Shown: positions 9,710 to 17,834 of the stretch, piece after piece
How positions within the stretch are numbered: the stretch's first letter is position 1
Layout: the number at the start of each line of letters is the position of its first letter
NCBI RefSeq assembly: GCF_003112775.1
Contig: NZ_BFCH01000018.1
Span: 982,362-1,046,361 of the forward strand
Source: Mycobacterium montefiorense
Lineage (GTDB): Bacteria > Actinomycetota > Actinomycetes > Mycobacteriales > Mycobacteriaceae
Reading direction: 5' to 3'
Length of the DNA: 64,000 nt
Notes under the pieces: generated by a model
The model's input: the letters and a program-made list of their open reading frames with translations, nothing else
Told to the model about the DNA's origin: nothing
The model's database searches: none
Program-made: the position numbers and the translations under genes

Positions 9710-10305
9710 GCACGATCGAATCGCCACTTGTCGGCGAGCATGATGAAGCCGACTCGCAGCAGGCAGCGGCCGGACTCGACACGCTCGATTCCGATCCAAG
9801 CCCAGCGCCGGGGCGGCGTCGCATCCGCTGGTCGAGGGTGATCGCCTACGGGCTGCTGCCGGCACTGGCGTTGTCGCTGGCTTCTGTTGCAGGCCTTCTG
9901 AAATGGCGGGATGCCTGCGTCCGCGACGCCGCAGTCGCCCGCGCGGAATCCGTGCAAGCCGCCACCGACGGCACCGTCGCGCTGCTGTCCTACCGGCCCG
10001 ACACCGTGCAGAAGGACCTCGAAGCCGCGCGGGGGAGGCTGACCGGTACCTTCCTGAACGCCTACACACAACTGACCCACGACGTGGTAATCCCCGGATC
10101 AAAGCAGAAGCAGATCTCCGCGGCGGCCACCGTTGCGGGCGCGGCATCGGTAGCTGCCGCCGCTAACCACGCCGTCGTCCTGCTCTTCGTGAATCAAGCC
10201 ATCATCGTCGGCAAGGACGCGCCCACCAACACCGCATCCAGTGTTCGCGTTACCCTCGATAAGATCGACGGGCGTTGGCTGATCTCACAATTCGACCCGG
10301 TGTGA
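9706..10305 (+). CDS. Mce-associated membrane protein (Mas), Rv1973-like position
   Basis: 199 residues, ATG 9706 overlapping the previous stop. One membrane helix lies near residues 44-63 after a charged N-terminus with GRRRIRWSR, then an extracytoplasmic NTF2-like domain ending DGRWLISQFDPV, the typical Mas C-terminus. It is the second of two tandem Mas paralogues, an arrangement also found after mce3F in M. tuberculosis. Confidence 0.85.
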   Translation: MSTIESPLVGEHDEADSQQAAAGLDTLDSDPSPAPGRRRIRWSRVIAYGLLPALALSLASVAGLLKWRDACVRDAAVARAESVQAATDGTVALLSYRPDTVQKDLEAARGRLTGTFLNAYTQLTHDVVIPGSKQKQISAAATVAGAASVAAAANHAVVLLFVNQAIIVGKDAPTNTASSVRVTLDKIDGRWLISQFDPV

Positions 10306-10315
10306 GCTGACCACG

Positions 10316-10690
10316 ATGCAGCGCCACCGCACTCTCGAAAAGCTGTTCGCAGCTTTAGCTTTGGCGGCCGCGTTGTTATCGGCGACGGCGGTGGCACCCA
10401 GTGCACACGCCGATGTGGTGGCCTATCTGGTCAACGTGACGATGCGTCCCGGCTACCACTTCGCCAATGCTGACGCCGCCTTGAGCTACGGACATGGCAT
10501 CTGCGACAGGGTATCTCAGGGCCGCGGCTACGCAGATGTCATGGGCGATGTTAAGGCCGACTTCAACACCACTGACGAATACCAGGCCTCGTACCTGATC
10601 AGTCAGGCGGTCAACGAGCTGTGCCCGGCACAGATCTGGCAGTTGCGAAACTCGGCGGCACACTATCGGCCGCCGGCCGCGACCAGCTGA
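10316..10690 (+). CDS. exported DUF732 protein, Rv1974-like
   Basis: 124 residues. A Sec-type signal peptide with an AHA-type cleavage site (about residue 32) precedes a small DUF732-type domain with two cysteines, in GICDRV and ELCPAQ, likely disulfide-bonded. It lies 10 bp after the Mas genes, so it belongs to the operon. The ATG at 10690 overlaps its stop, but the next gene probably starts at 10708. The biochemical role of this family is not known. Confidence 0.8.
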   Translation: MQRHRTLEKLFAALALAAALLSATAVAPSAHADVVAYLVNVTMRPGYHFANADAALSYGHGICDRVSQGRGYADVMGDVKADFNTTDEYQASYLISQAVNELCPAQIWQLRNSAAHYRPPAATS

Positions 10691-10707
10691 TGGAAAGGAA
10701 CAACGAT

Positions 10708-11364
10708 ATGCGGTATCGATCACTGACCCTGTTTGCATTGATTCCGATGGCAACCGGGGCGGTCTGCGGCGCGCCCGCGGCGCGCGCCGACAACAAGCGA
10801 CTCAACGACAGCGTGGTGGCCAACGTATTTACCGTTCAGCACCAAGCCGGCTGCACCAACGACGTCAGGATCAACCCGCAGCTACAACTGGCCGCCCAAC
10901 GGCATACCCTCGATGTGCTGAACAACCGAAACCTCAACGACGACATCGGCTCTGACGGATCCACGCCACAAGACCGCGCCAACGCCGCCGGCTTCCACGG
11001 GCGGGTGGCCGAGACCGTGGCGATCAATCCCGCCGTGGCCATCAGCGGCGTCGAGCTGATCAACCAGTGGTATTACAACCCCGGGTATTTCGCGATCATG
11101 TCCAACTGCGCCAACAGCCAGGTCGGAGTGTGGTCGGAGAACGCCCCGGACCGCACCGTCGTGGTGGCCGTGTACGGACAATCGGAACGGCCTGCCGCCG
11201 CCGCACCGAGGGAAACACCGCCGCCCGCGGTGGCGCTACAGCAGAACGTGCCGCTCGATCCCAGCCCCGACTACGACGCCAGCGATGAGGTCGAATACGC
11301 CATCAACTGGCTGCCGTGGATCCTGCGCGGCGTGTATCCACCGCCCGCCATGCCGCCGCAGTAG
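10708..11364 (+). CDS. exported CAP (SCP-like) domain protein, Rv1975-like
   Basis: 218 residues. ATG 10708 is chosen because GGAAAGGA at 10692-10699 precedes it. A signal peptide cleaved near ARA-DN leads into a CAP-like domain: the LNDSVVANVFTVQHQAGC opening, an AAQRHTLD segment and the VAETVAINP segment fit cysteine-rich secretory/SCP folds. A Pro-rich linker and a WLPWILRGVYPPPAMPPQ tail follow. CAP proteins often bind sterols or lipids, which would suit a lipid importer, but binding here is inference. It is the last gene of the mce3-type operon. Confidence 0.75.
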   Translation: MRYRSLTLFALIPMATGAVCGAPAARADNKRLNDSVVANVFTVQHQAGCTNDVRINPQLQLAAQRHTLDVLNNRNLNDDIGSDGSTPQDRANAAGFHGRVAETVAINPAVAISGVELINQWYYNPGYFAIMSNCANSQVGVWSENAPDRTVVVAVYGQSERPAAAAPRETPPPAVALQQNVPLDPSPDYDASDEVEYAINWLPWILRGVYPPPAMPPQ

Positions 11365-11390
11365 CGTTGACGCTCAGCTGGGCGTCAACG
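11365..11390. terminator. hairpin terminator between convergent genes
   Basis: A 9-bp perfect stem, CGTTGACGC at 11365-11373 and GCGTCAACG at 11382-11390, with an 8-nt loop. It starts right after the CAP-gene stop and overlaps the 3' end of the minus-strand gene, so it could stop transcription in both directions. There is no U-tract, as is usual in mycobacteria. Confidence 0.6.
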
Positions 11391-11871
11391 TAAACGGCAG
11401 CCAGTAGATACCCGGGCCGTCTCCGGGGCATCCGGGGGCGTCGACGGTGAAAGTTCGCTCCCCATGGAAACTTCCATCTCCGTTGGGCATCAGGAAATCG
11501 GACCGCCGGGTGTGGACCAAGCTGGCGTCGTCGCAGTGGAACGGATAGTCCGAGCTCGATACCCACCTGTCGTTGGCCCACTGGTAGTCGAACAAGCTTG
11601 GCGCATTGGGGTTGTCCGCCAACCTGTCCATCAACAGCCAGTGCGCGACGCAGCCGGACGCATCGCATGTGGTGGTGAAGCTGGCGCCCTGCGCCGACGG
11701 GTCCGAAGCCCGCGGTTGGCCATTGAACGTCTGCTTCGAGTGATCGAGGAAGGTGTTGTACGCCCCATACAACGGCACCGGTTGCGGCCGGTCGGCGCCG
11801 GCTGCCGGTGCGGCGACGACGGCGATGAGCAGGGCGAGGCACGCAGCTCGCGCCGGGTACGCAATTGTCAT
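11374..11871 (-). CDS. exported protein of unknown function
   Basis: 165 residues. ATG 11871 is preferred over in-frame codons upstream because it starts directly into a Sec signal peptide (hydrophobic about residues 5-22, cleavage near AAGA-DR). The mature part is rich in Trp, Asp and paired Cys (TTCDASGC, HCDD, APGCPGD), suggesting a small disulfide-stabilised secreted domain. Such proteins are common in mycobacteria, but I do not recognise a function. It converges on the mce3-type operon. Confidence 0.65.
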   Translation of the reverse strand: MTIAYPARAACLALLIAVVAAPAAGADRPQPVPLYGAYNTFLDHSKQTFNGQPRASDPSAQGASFTTTCDASGCVAHWLLMDRLADNPNAPSLFDYQWANDRWVSSSDYPFHCDDASLVHTRRSDFLMPNGDGSFHGERTFTVDAPGCPGDGPGIYWLPFTLTPS

Positions 11872-12040
11872 CGGCGGTACCTTATCCCGATCTTGCGCGG
11901 AGTTGCCCGCAATAGCGAGAATCCGTTTGCAGCGCCGGACTTTCGCCACTTGTGAGCTGTGGTGTCGGTGCAAACGCGTGTTAGCCTGACGGTTCCCGTC
12001 GCGTTAGCCTCGGGCTCGGCATACAAAGGAGTATCGCGCA

Positions 12041-12352
12041 ATGATGCGTAGCACCAACCTTGCGGCGGCAGCCGTGGCCGTGGGCCTGATGAGCGTCCTG
12101 GCAACCGGGTGTAGCAGCAAATCGACCGTGAAACCCGACGGGGCAGCACAGTCGGTGGTTGACGTCGTCTCCAAGCAGACCGGTTTCCATCCCGGCGATG
12201 TGCACTGCCCGGACGGGGTAGAGGCCAAAGTCGGTGTGCAGTTCGACTGCCACTTCACCGGCCCGGAGGGCAAGGAGTACACCGCGAACATGAAGATCAC
12301 CAAAGTCAACGGCGCCGAGGTCGATTTCGCCGTCAACAGTCATCCAAGCTAG
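12041..12352 (+). CDS. DUF4333 lipoprotein
   Basis: 103 residues. AAGGAG at 12026-12031 supports the ATG at 12041 (a second ATG follows at once). The signal peptide ends in a lipobox LATGC, giving a lipidated Cys at about residue 24. The mature part has the small DUF4333 pattern with two cysteines in VHCPDGV and FDCHF, a mycobacterial cell-envelope domain of unknown role. Its TAG stop shares CTAG with the stop of the convergent nitronate monooxygenase gene. Confidence 0.8.
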   Translation: MMRSTNLAAAAVAVGLMSVLATGCSSKSTVKPDGAAQSVVDVVSKQTGFHPGDVHCPDGVEAKVGVQFDCHFTGPEGKEYTANMKITKVNGAEVDFAVNSHPS

Positions 12353-13308
12353 GCCTGGGCTGGCCGGAATCGATTCGCGGTCGCGGCCAGCACCTCGCGG
12401 CAACCCGTCCACATTTGGTTGATGATCTCGGCGGCCGGTGGGAGGTCGTCGATCCTGCCGGCGACCTGACCGGTGTTGGCGACGCTGGCGTCCATATCGC
12501 CCTCGAAGTAGAGTCGCTGCACGCGTTGCAGTGCCGCGCCACCCTCCTCGAAAGAGGCTGACTTATCCAGCTTTTCGGCGGCCGGGGTCCGGATGACACG
12601 CATCATCCGCTTGCCGTCGAGCGGGAGAAGCACGGTCGCGGTTTCGTCGGCGCGCACGACCGCTTGCTTGAGGTTGCCGTGCACCGGCGAATCCGCCGAG
12701 GCCAGCAACCGCGTGCCCATCTGCACGGCTTCGGCGCCGAGCACGAACGCGGCCGCCATTGATCGGGCGTCGCAGATCCCTCCGGCGGCCACGATCGGGA
12801 CGTCGACGTGAGCGGCCACCAATGGCAGCAGCACCATGGTCGAAGCCCCGAATCGGTTCTTGAATCCGCCCCCCTCCACCCCCTCGACGACCAGCCCGTC
12901 GACCCCGGCATCGATGGCCTTTTTCGCCGCGGCCAGCGTGCCCACGACGTGGAACACGGTGATCCCGGCATCGTGGAGCCGATCGGTGAATAGCGAGGGG
13001 CTCCCGGCCGAGGTCGTCACAAAGCGAATGCCGTTGGCGACGAGCAGGTCTACCACCGTCAGGTCACGGTTGAACAGCAGCGCGATGTTCGCACCCACCG
13101 AACCGCTGGTGAGACCGCGCACGCGTTTCACGTCGGCGCGGCCCCGATCGGAGGTGGTCTCGATGATGCCCAACGCCCCGGCATTGGACACCGCGGCGGC
13201 CAGCTGGGCGCCGGCGATGTAAGTCATCGGCGCCTGAATGATCGGAATATCGATCTGCGCGAGTTCGCAAACCCGATTGGTTGCGGGTTCGCCCCGGCGG
13301 GCGGTCAT
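12349..13308 (-). CDS. nitronate monooxygenase family (2-nitropropane dioxygenase-like)
   Basis: 319 residues forming a TIM-barrel FMN enzyme. Visible motifs are IPIIQAPMTYIAG at the N-terminus, VVEGVEGGGF in the middle and VAAGGICDARSMAAAFVLGAEAVQMGTR, the FMN phosphate-binding region. These enzymes oxidise alkyl nitronates such as propionate 3-nitronate; some relatives act on enoyl substrates. The start ATG overlaps the stop of the NYN-domain gene (ATGA), so the two form an operon. Confidence 0.85.
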   Translation of the reverse strand: MTARRGEPATNRVCELAQIDIPIIQAPMTYIAGAQLAAAVSNAGALGIIETTSDRGRADVKRVRGLTSGSVGANIALLFNRDLTVVDLLVANGIRFVTTSAGSPSLFTDRLHDAGITVFHVVGTLAAAKKAIDAGVDGLVVEGVEGGGFKNRFGASTMVLLPLVAAHVDVPIVAAGGICDARSMAAAFVLGAEAVQMGTRLLASADSPVHGNLKQAVVRADETATVLLPLDGKRMMRVIRTPAAEKLDKSASFEEGGAALQRVQRLYFEGDMDASVANTGQVAGRIDDLPPAAEIINQMWTGCREVLAATANRFRPAQA

Positions 13309-13685
13309 CGGTCCCGCGGATCGACGAGTTCGCGGAAACGCTCCGCCGCAAACACCGAGGCGCCCAGGCTCCGCACCCGGTCGCTCAGCACCCGATCGGA
13401 CGTCACGACCTGGATATCGTCCGGTCTGGTGGCGGCGTGAACCAGTCGGACGATCTCGTCGTCGGCCGAGTTCGCTCCTGCTTTAGGCGCATGCGCGACC
13501 TCGATCACCGTCGAAGTGACGGCGGTCGAAGGCGGCCGCTCGAATACCACCGTCACCGTGTCTCCTTGCGTGCAGGCCCATCTGTCCAACTTGTCTACCA
13601 AAGCGACCATGGCGCGGTAGCGATCCCTCCACCAACCGTCCGGGCGACTGCCGATCACGTTCATACCGTCGACGATCCACCGCAC
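13305..13685 (-). CDS. NYN/PIN-like domain protein, probable RNase-type
   Basis: 126 residues from GTG 13685. The first strand reads RWIVDGMNVIG, with the conserved Asp and Asn of NYN/YacP metal sites, and later acidic positions occur in SADDEIVRLV and VVTSDRVLSDRV. A -10 hexamer TACTGT ends 6 nt before the GTG, giving a leaderless start. NYN proteins are usually metal-dependent nucleases; catalysis here is inferred from the fold. It is translationally coupled to the flavoenzyme downstream. Confidence 0.7.
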   Translation of the reverse strand: MRWIVDGMNVIGSRPDGWWRDRYRAMVALVDKLDRWACTQGDTVTVVFERPPSTAVTSTVIEVAHAPKAGANSADDEIVRLVHAATRPDDIQVVTSDRVLSDRVRSLGASVFAAERFRELVDPRDR

Positions 13686-13691
13686 CAACCC

Positions 13692-13697
13692 ACAGTA
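13692..13697 (-). promoter_or_regulatory. -10 hexamer of a leaderless promoter
   Basis: TACTGT on the minus strand, followed by 6 nt and the GTG at 13685. This fits the TANNNT motif of mycobacterial leaderless transcripts and fixes the start of the NYN-domain gene. Confidence 0.5.
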
Positions 13698-13897
13698 AGA
13701 CCGGACTGCCGGCACAAATCCACCGCCGCCCCATTGCCCCGGCCGCACACCGCCGGATCAGGTCGAGATTCTGCGCGGCAATGGTTTTCATCACGACGGC
13801 ATCGGAACGCCACATCGTGGTCTGGCCGGCCGGCAGAACTGGGGGAGATACACCTGAATCGGGTGCCGATTTCGATGGCTAGACACTTTGAGTAATT

Positions 13898-13915
13898 GGT
13901 ACGGTCACCGGTATC
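13898..13915. promoter_or_regulatory. imperfect palindrome upstream of the acyl-CoA dehydrogenase-like gene
   Basis: GGTAC-GGTCACC-GGTATC is a near-symmetric 18-bp site about 33 bp before the start codon, after an AT-rich stretch. Its position and symmetry suit a repressor operator (TetR or MarR type). No regulator gene is adjacent. Confidence 0.3.
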
Positions 13916-13947
13916 AGTGTCCCGGGTTTGACAAGGAGAGAGCGCCA

Positions 13948-15132
13948 ATGACGTCGTTAGCCGATACGAGCGACCGTGTGGTCTCGCTGGCGCGCGGCAT
14001 GCGCGACCTCGTGGGAGCGCAGGCCGCGGAGTCCGAACGGATCCGGACCCTGTCCGCGCCAATCGTGGCTGAGATGTGGGCCAGCGGGCTGATGTCCTCG
14101 TTCAACCCCGCGGTGGCCGGCGGTGTGGAGCCGTCCTTCACCGAGATGATCGAGACATGGATCGAAATGGCTTGGCAGGATGGCTCATTCGGATGGGTCG
14201 GCATCGCCAACCTGCCGTCGTCGTTCGCCGCGGCAGCCTATCTGCCCGACGAAGGTTTCGCCGAGGTGTTCACCGCTCACGGCAACCGCGTGACCATGGG
14301 CGGCCAGTTCTTTCCCAACGGACAGGGCACAGTCGTCGACGGCGGATTTCTGCTGAACGGAGCGTGGAGCTTCGGTTCCGGCATCGGCCACTCCGAATAC
14401 GTCGCGGCCGGATTTCTGCCGTTGGATAACGGTGAGATGCGCTGGATCAGTGAGGGCCTGCCCGAGATGCACGTAGCCGTGCTGCCCCGAGACCAGGTCA
14501 GCTTCAACGACGGATGGCACGTACAGGGGCTCAAAGCAACCGGTTCCTACGACTACAGCGTCACCGACGTGTTCGTCCCGGCCAGCCGCACCTTCGAACT
14601 GTTCAGCCGCCAGCCACGCCGTGGGACCTCGCCGGCCACCCGGATGGGGCTGATGCCCGTCACCGCCGCTGGTCACGCGTCGTGGGCACTGGGCGTGGCC
14701 AAGAGCATGCTCGACGACGTCCAGGAACTGGCCGCCACCAAATTCCGGATGAGCGACATGGCATCACTGGCTAGTCGCCCCACCTTCCAAAAGGGGCTCG
14801 CACACCACCGGGCGGCCTGGCGAGCCGCCCGGCTTCTGGTGCTCGACGCCTTCACCACAGCCGAAGCGGCCGTGGCCGCCGGCGAAGATCTCACCCCAGC
14901 CCTGCGTGCGGACATGCGAGTGGCCGCCGTCTACGCCACCGACACCGCCCGAAACTGCGCCGAATGGGCGCACCTGGTCGCCGGGACCAGCGCGATCCGC
15001 GAGGGCACTCGCCTCGAACGCGCCTTCCGTGACATCTACACCGGAACCCAGCACGCCTTCATCAGCGAGAAAGTGGCCATCGACGCCGCACAAATATGGC
15101 TCGGCATTATCGAAGATCAACCAGGGCTGTAA
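13948..15132 (+). CDS. acyl-CoA dehydrogenase-like flavoprotein (HsaA/flavin monooxygenase type)
   Basis: 394 residues from ATG 13948, with AAGGAG at 13933-13938. It has the three-part acyl-CoA dehydrogenase layout: helical N-domain, beta-domain around WSFGSGIGHSEYV and LKATGSYDYSVTDVFVP, and helical C-domain with the RLERAFRDIYTGTQHAF segment. Length and motifs resemble HsaA-type reduced-flavin hydroxylases as well as classical acyl-CoA dehydrogenases. The usual catalytic Glu of acyl-CoA dehydrogenases is not obvious, so a monooxygenase or dehydrogenase on a CoA or aromatic substrate are both possible. Confidence 0.8.
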   Translation: MTSLADTSDRVVSLARGMRDLVGAQAAESERIRTLSAPIVAEMWASGLMSSFNPAVAGGVEPSFTEMIETWIEMAWQDGSFGWVGIANLPSSFAAAAYLPDEGFAEVFTAHGNRVTMGGQFFPNGQGTVVDGGFLLNGAWSFGSGIGHSEYVAAGFLPLDNGEMRWISEGLPEMHVAVLPRDQVSFNDGWHVQGLKATGSYDYSVTDVFVPASRTFELFSRQPRRGTSPATRMGLMPVTAAGHASWALGVAKSMLDDVQELAATKFRMSDMASLASRPTFQKGLAHHRAAWRAARLLVLDAFTTAEAAVAAGEDLTPALRADMRVAAVYATDTARNCAEWAHLVAGTSAIREGTRLERAFRDIYTGTQHAFISEKVAIDAAQIWLGIIEDQPGL

Positions 15133-15153
15133 ACCGCTGTCGCGCAGGTTCTC

Positions 15154-15873
15154 TCAGAGCAGCCGCTCACCAGCAGCATCGGAAATCTCGCGGTCCGGGT
15201 CATTCTCGTCGCCGGTCAACGAGGATGCCAGTGCCGGTCCGGCGCCGCCCGCGGCCGCTCCGCCCGCCGTAGCGCCGCCGACGCCGCCCTGACCAGCCGA
15301 GCCGAGGGAACTCAGCGTGCTCAACGGGGCGCTGCCGGCACCGAGCAGCGTTGACGCGGCGTTCGCTACCGCGGGCATCGAAGCTCCGCCGGTCGACGGG
15401 GTCGGCGACACGGCACCTGCGATCAAATTGGCCATCGCCGGGGTGCGGGCCGGCGTTCCTGCCACGCCGGGCACCGCTTCGGCACGTAGCAGCCGCGCAC
15501 CCGTACTCGGGCCCAGCGGGTTCGCCCACGGGCCGCCCACGCTGCCGAATTCGATGGCGCCACTGCGTGCCGCATTGGCCTCCAGGTGGCCGGCGGCCGT
15601 CGCGTCGACCTGCGCGTACATCCGGGTGATGTTCACCAGCGCCGCACCCATGCGTGAAATCTCCTCGTGTGCCGCGGCGTGGGCGGTCAGCGTCATGCTG
15701 GCCTCGACGCCAAACGCCATCGCGGCCTGCATCGAGATCTCCTCGGCACCCGCGGGCACCAGCGCGGTGATCGACGGCGCAGCGGCCGCACCTGCGGTGA
15801 TGGCACGAACACCCATGTCCGTCAATTGCCCACCGATGACGGCAACAGCCGGATCGTGGGACATGGATGTCAT
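15154..15873 (-). CDS. PE-family protein with Gly/Ala-rich tail (PE35-like N-domain)
   Basis: 239 residues from ATG 15873, chosen for the AGGAG site 10 nt upstream. The first 95 residues match the PE domain: MSHDPAV opening, LVPAGAEEISMQAAMAF, two helices, then the secretion motif YxxxD (YAQVD) near residue 88. M. tuberculosis PE35 shows the same pattern. A Gly/Ala/Ser/Pro-rich extension of about 130 residues follows and ends in an acidic segment. No PPE or EsxAB-type partner lies next to it, so it is an orphan. Export by an ESX (type VII) system is expected. Confidence 0.75.
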   Translation of the reverse strand: MTSMSHDPAVAVIGGQLTDMGVRAITAGAAAAPSITALVPAGAEEISMQAAMAFGVEASMTLTAHAAAHEEISRMGAALVNITRMYAQVDATAAGHLEANAARSGAIEFGSVGGPWANPLGPSTGARLLRAEAVPGVAGTPARTPAMANLIAGAVSPTPSTGGASMPAVANAASTLLGAGSAPLSTLSSLGSAGQGGVGGATAGGAAAGGAGPALASSLTGDENDPDREISDAAGERLL

Positions 15874-15987
15874 GTACGTCCTGCTCCTAGGTATTGGTGC
15901 GCACACCTTGGCGGAATGCATTCATTCTACTGAGGCGCCCGGCCGCCAGGTGCACAAATCTCGGCCGCACTGCGACCGGGGATCCGG

Positions 15988-16809
15988 TCACAGGTAAGTC
16001 AACAATCGATCGGTGAATTCCTCGGGATGTTCTCGGTGCATGAAATGCCCACCGGGGACCTCCTCGACGATGTACTCGCCCTCGAACATCCGCGCAGCGC
16101 CGCGATAATCCGAGGGCTCGGCGACCGGATCATCCAGTCCGGCAAAGGCGACCGTCGGCACCTTGATCCGGGTTTTCAATGACGCACTCGGCAAGGGGGA
16201 GAGCTTTCGGTAGTAGCCGAAGGCGGCGTGCAGGCTCGCCGGATTCGCAAAGCTCGCGCGCACGGCATCGAACTCGCCCGGATCAGGGTTCCACAGCGGC
16301 GACCATCGCCGGTAGATCGCGGGCAGCGCCGCGAAGTCGTTGCGCGCGAAGCGTTTCGCCGCACCCGGCAGCTTGTACGCCACGAAATGGCGGACGCCCC
16401 AAGCCTTGCGCAGCGTTGGCTTGAGCGCCGCCGGATGTGGAATGCCGATGACGAAAAGCCTTGTCACCCGATCCGGGGCGAGTGCGGCCGCGCCGTAGGC
16501 AGCCGATGCCCCCCAATCGTGTCCGATCACGATGGCGTCGCGCGCCCCGAGCGCTTCGATCAACGCCAGCGGATCACGGGCCAAGGTTTCTTGATCGGGG
16601 TCGCGATCCGGGATCCCGCTGGGGTCATATCCCCGCATATAGGGGCTCACCACGCGATAGCCCTTCGCGGCGATTCGCGGGCGCAGCTGGTCCCAGGAAT
16701 GGGCGGTGTCGGGGAACCCGTGCAACATCAGCACGAGAGGCCCCGAACCCTCGTCAAGACAGGCGAATCTGACCCCGTTCGCCTCGACGAAAAGCATCGA
16801 ATCAGCCAT
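15988..16809 (-). CDS. alpha/beta hydrolase, epoxide hydrolase-like
   Basis: 273 residues from ATG 16809; the frame continues upstream, but the conserved N-terminus (MLFVEANGVRFACLDEGSG) begins here. HGFPD is the oxyanion-hole motif, GHDWGAS the nucleophile elbow with Asp rather than Ser, and GGHFMHREHPEEF holds the catalytic His. This combination is typical of soluble epoxide hydrolases and haloalkane dehalogenases; HGFPD with HDWG favours epoxide hydrolase. The substrate is unknown. Confidence 0.85.
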   Translation of the reverse strand: MADSMLFVEANGVRFACLDEGSGPLVLMLHGFPDTAHSWDQLRPRIAAKGYRVVSPYMRGYDPSGIPDRDPDQETLARDPLALIEALGARDAIVIGHDWGASAAYGAAALAPDRVTRLFVIGIPHPAALKPTLRKAWGVRHFVAYKLPGAAKRFARNDFAALPAIYRRWSPLWNPDPGEFDAVRASFANPASLHAAFGYYRKLSPLPSASLKTRIKVPTVAFAGLDDPVAEPSDYRGAARMFEGEYIVEEVPGGHFMHREHPEEFTDRLLTYL

Positions 16810-16914
16810 GACTTGGGCGACGTTACGCCGATCGTCGCGGTCCGGCGAGCTCAGGCTCACGCCGGTTCCACAGCATCGCCGACGCCCCCCGGCAGATGTC
16901 CCCCGAGCGTCGCC

Positions 16915-16920
16915 TAACAT
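16915..16920 (+). promoter_or_regulatory. -10 hexamer of a leaderless promoter
   Basis: TAACAT ends 6 nt before the ATG at 16927, which places the transcription start at or next to the start codon of the epimerase-like gene. Confidence 0.5.
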
Positions 16921-16926
16921 CAGCAG

Positions 16927-17829
16927 ATGCACGGCTCAAAGATCCTGATCACCGGCCCAACCGGGCAAGTTGCCACCCCCGTCGCCAAGGCGCTGGCAGC
17001 CGACAACGAGGTGTGGGGCATCGCCCGGTTCACCAATCCCGCGGTTCGAGAGGACCTCGAGAAATCGGGCGTGCGGTGTCAGACGGTCAACCTGGCCGCC
17101 GGCGACTTCACCGGTCTCCCAAACGACTTCGACTACGTCCTCAACCTTGCGGTGGCCAAGAGTGGCCACTGGGACAAGGATATGGGGGCTAACGCCGAAT
17201 CCGTCGGGCTCCTGATGGCTCACTGTCGCAACGCAAAAGCCTTCCTGCACTGCTCATCTGGGGCAGTCTACAACCCGCCGGACGACGAAGTCCGGACCGA
17301 GGACGCCGCCTTGGGCGACAACCACAAGCCGTTGTTCCCCACCTACTCAATCTCCAAGATCGCCGGCGAGGTCGTCGCCCGCACGATGGCGCGCGCGCTG
17401 GGCGTACCGACGACGATCGCCCGCCTCAACGTCCCCTACGGCGACAACGGCGGGTGGCCGTTCTATCACATGGAGATGTTGCTGGCAGGAATCCCGATTC
17501 CCGTCCCGGCCGGCGGCCCGGCCCGCTACACCCCGATCCACGAGGACGACATCATCGCCACCATCCCGAAGCTGTTCGAGGTGGCGTCGGTCCCGGCCAC
17601 CACCCTCAACTGGTGCGGCGAGCAGACCGTCAGCCTGCAGGATTGGTGCACCTATCTCGGGTCATTGGTCGGCAAGGCGCCGGTGTTCGAGGAGAGCGGG
17701 CAGGCGCTACGCGGCAATCCCACCGACGCAAGCCGGATGCGCGAGCTGGTCGGCGCCGCGGCGGTGGACTGGCACGACGGGATGCGCCGCATGGCAGCCA
17801 AGTTCCACCCCGACCTCGTCGGCGCCTAG
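16927..17829 (+). CDS. NAD-dependent epimerase/dehydratase family protein (extended SDR)
   Basis: 300 residues. The Rossmann motif ILITGPTGQVATPVA is at the N-terminus, and the active-site Tyr and Lys occur in YSISKIAGEV (YxxxK). A C-terminal substrate domain follows. The glycine motif GPTGQVA is slightly unusual for the family. Such enzymes act on nucleotide sugars or on small carbonyl substrates; nothing nearby says which. It is divergent from the epoxide-hydrolase-like gene and converges on the alcohol dehydrogenase gene with a 5-bp gap. Confidence 0.8.
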   Translation: MHGSKILITGPTGQVATPVAKALAADNEVWGIARFTNPAVREDLEKSGVRCQTVNLAAGDFTGLPNDFDYVLNLAVAKSGHWDKDMGANAESVGLLMAHCRNAKAFLHCSSGAVYNPPDDEVRTEDAALGDNHKPLFPTYSISKIAGEVVARTMARALGVPTTIARLNVPYGDNGGWPFYHMEMLLAGIPIPVPAGGPARYTPIHEDDIIATIPKLFEVASVPATTLNWCGEQTVSLQDWCTYLGSLVGKAPVFEESGQALRGNPTDASRMRELVGAAAVDWHDGMRRMAAKFHPDLVGA

Positions 17830-17834
17830 CGCGG

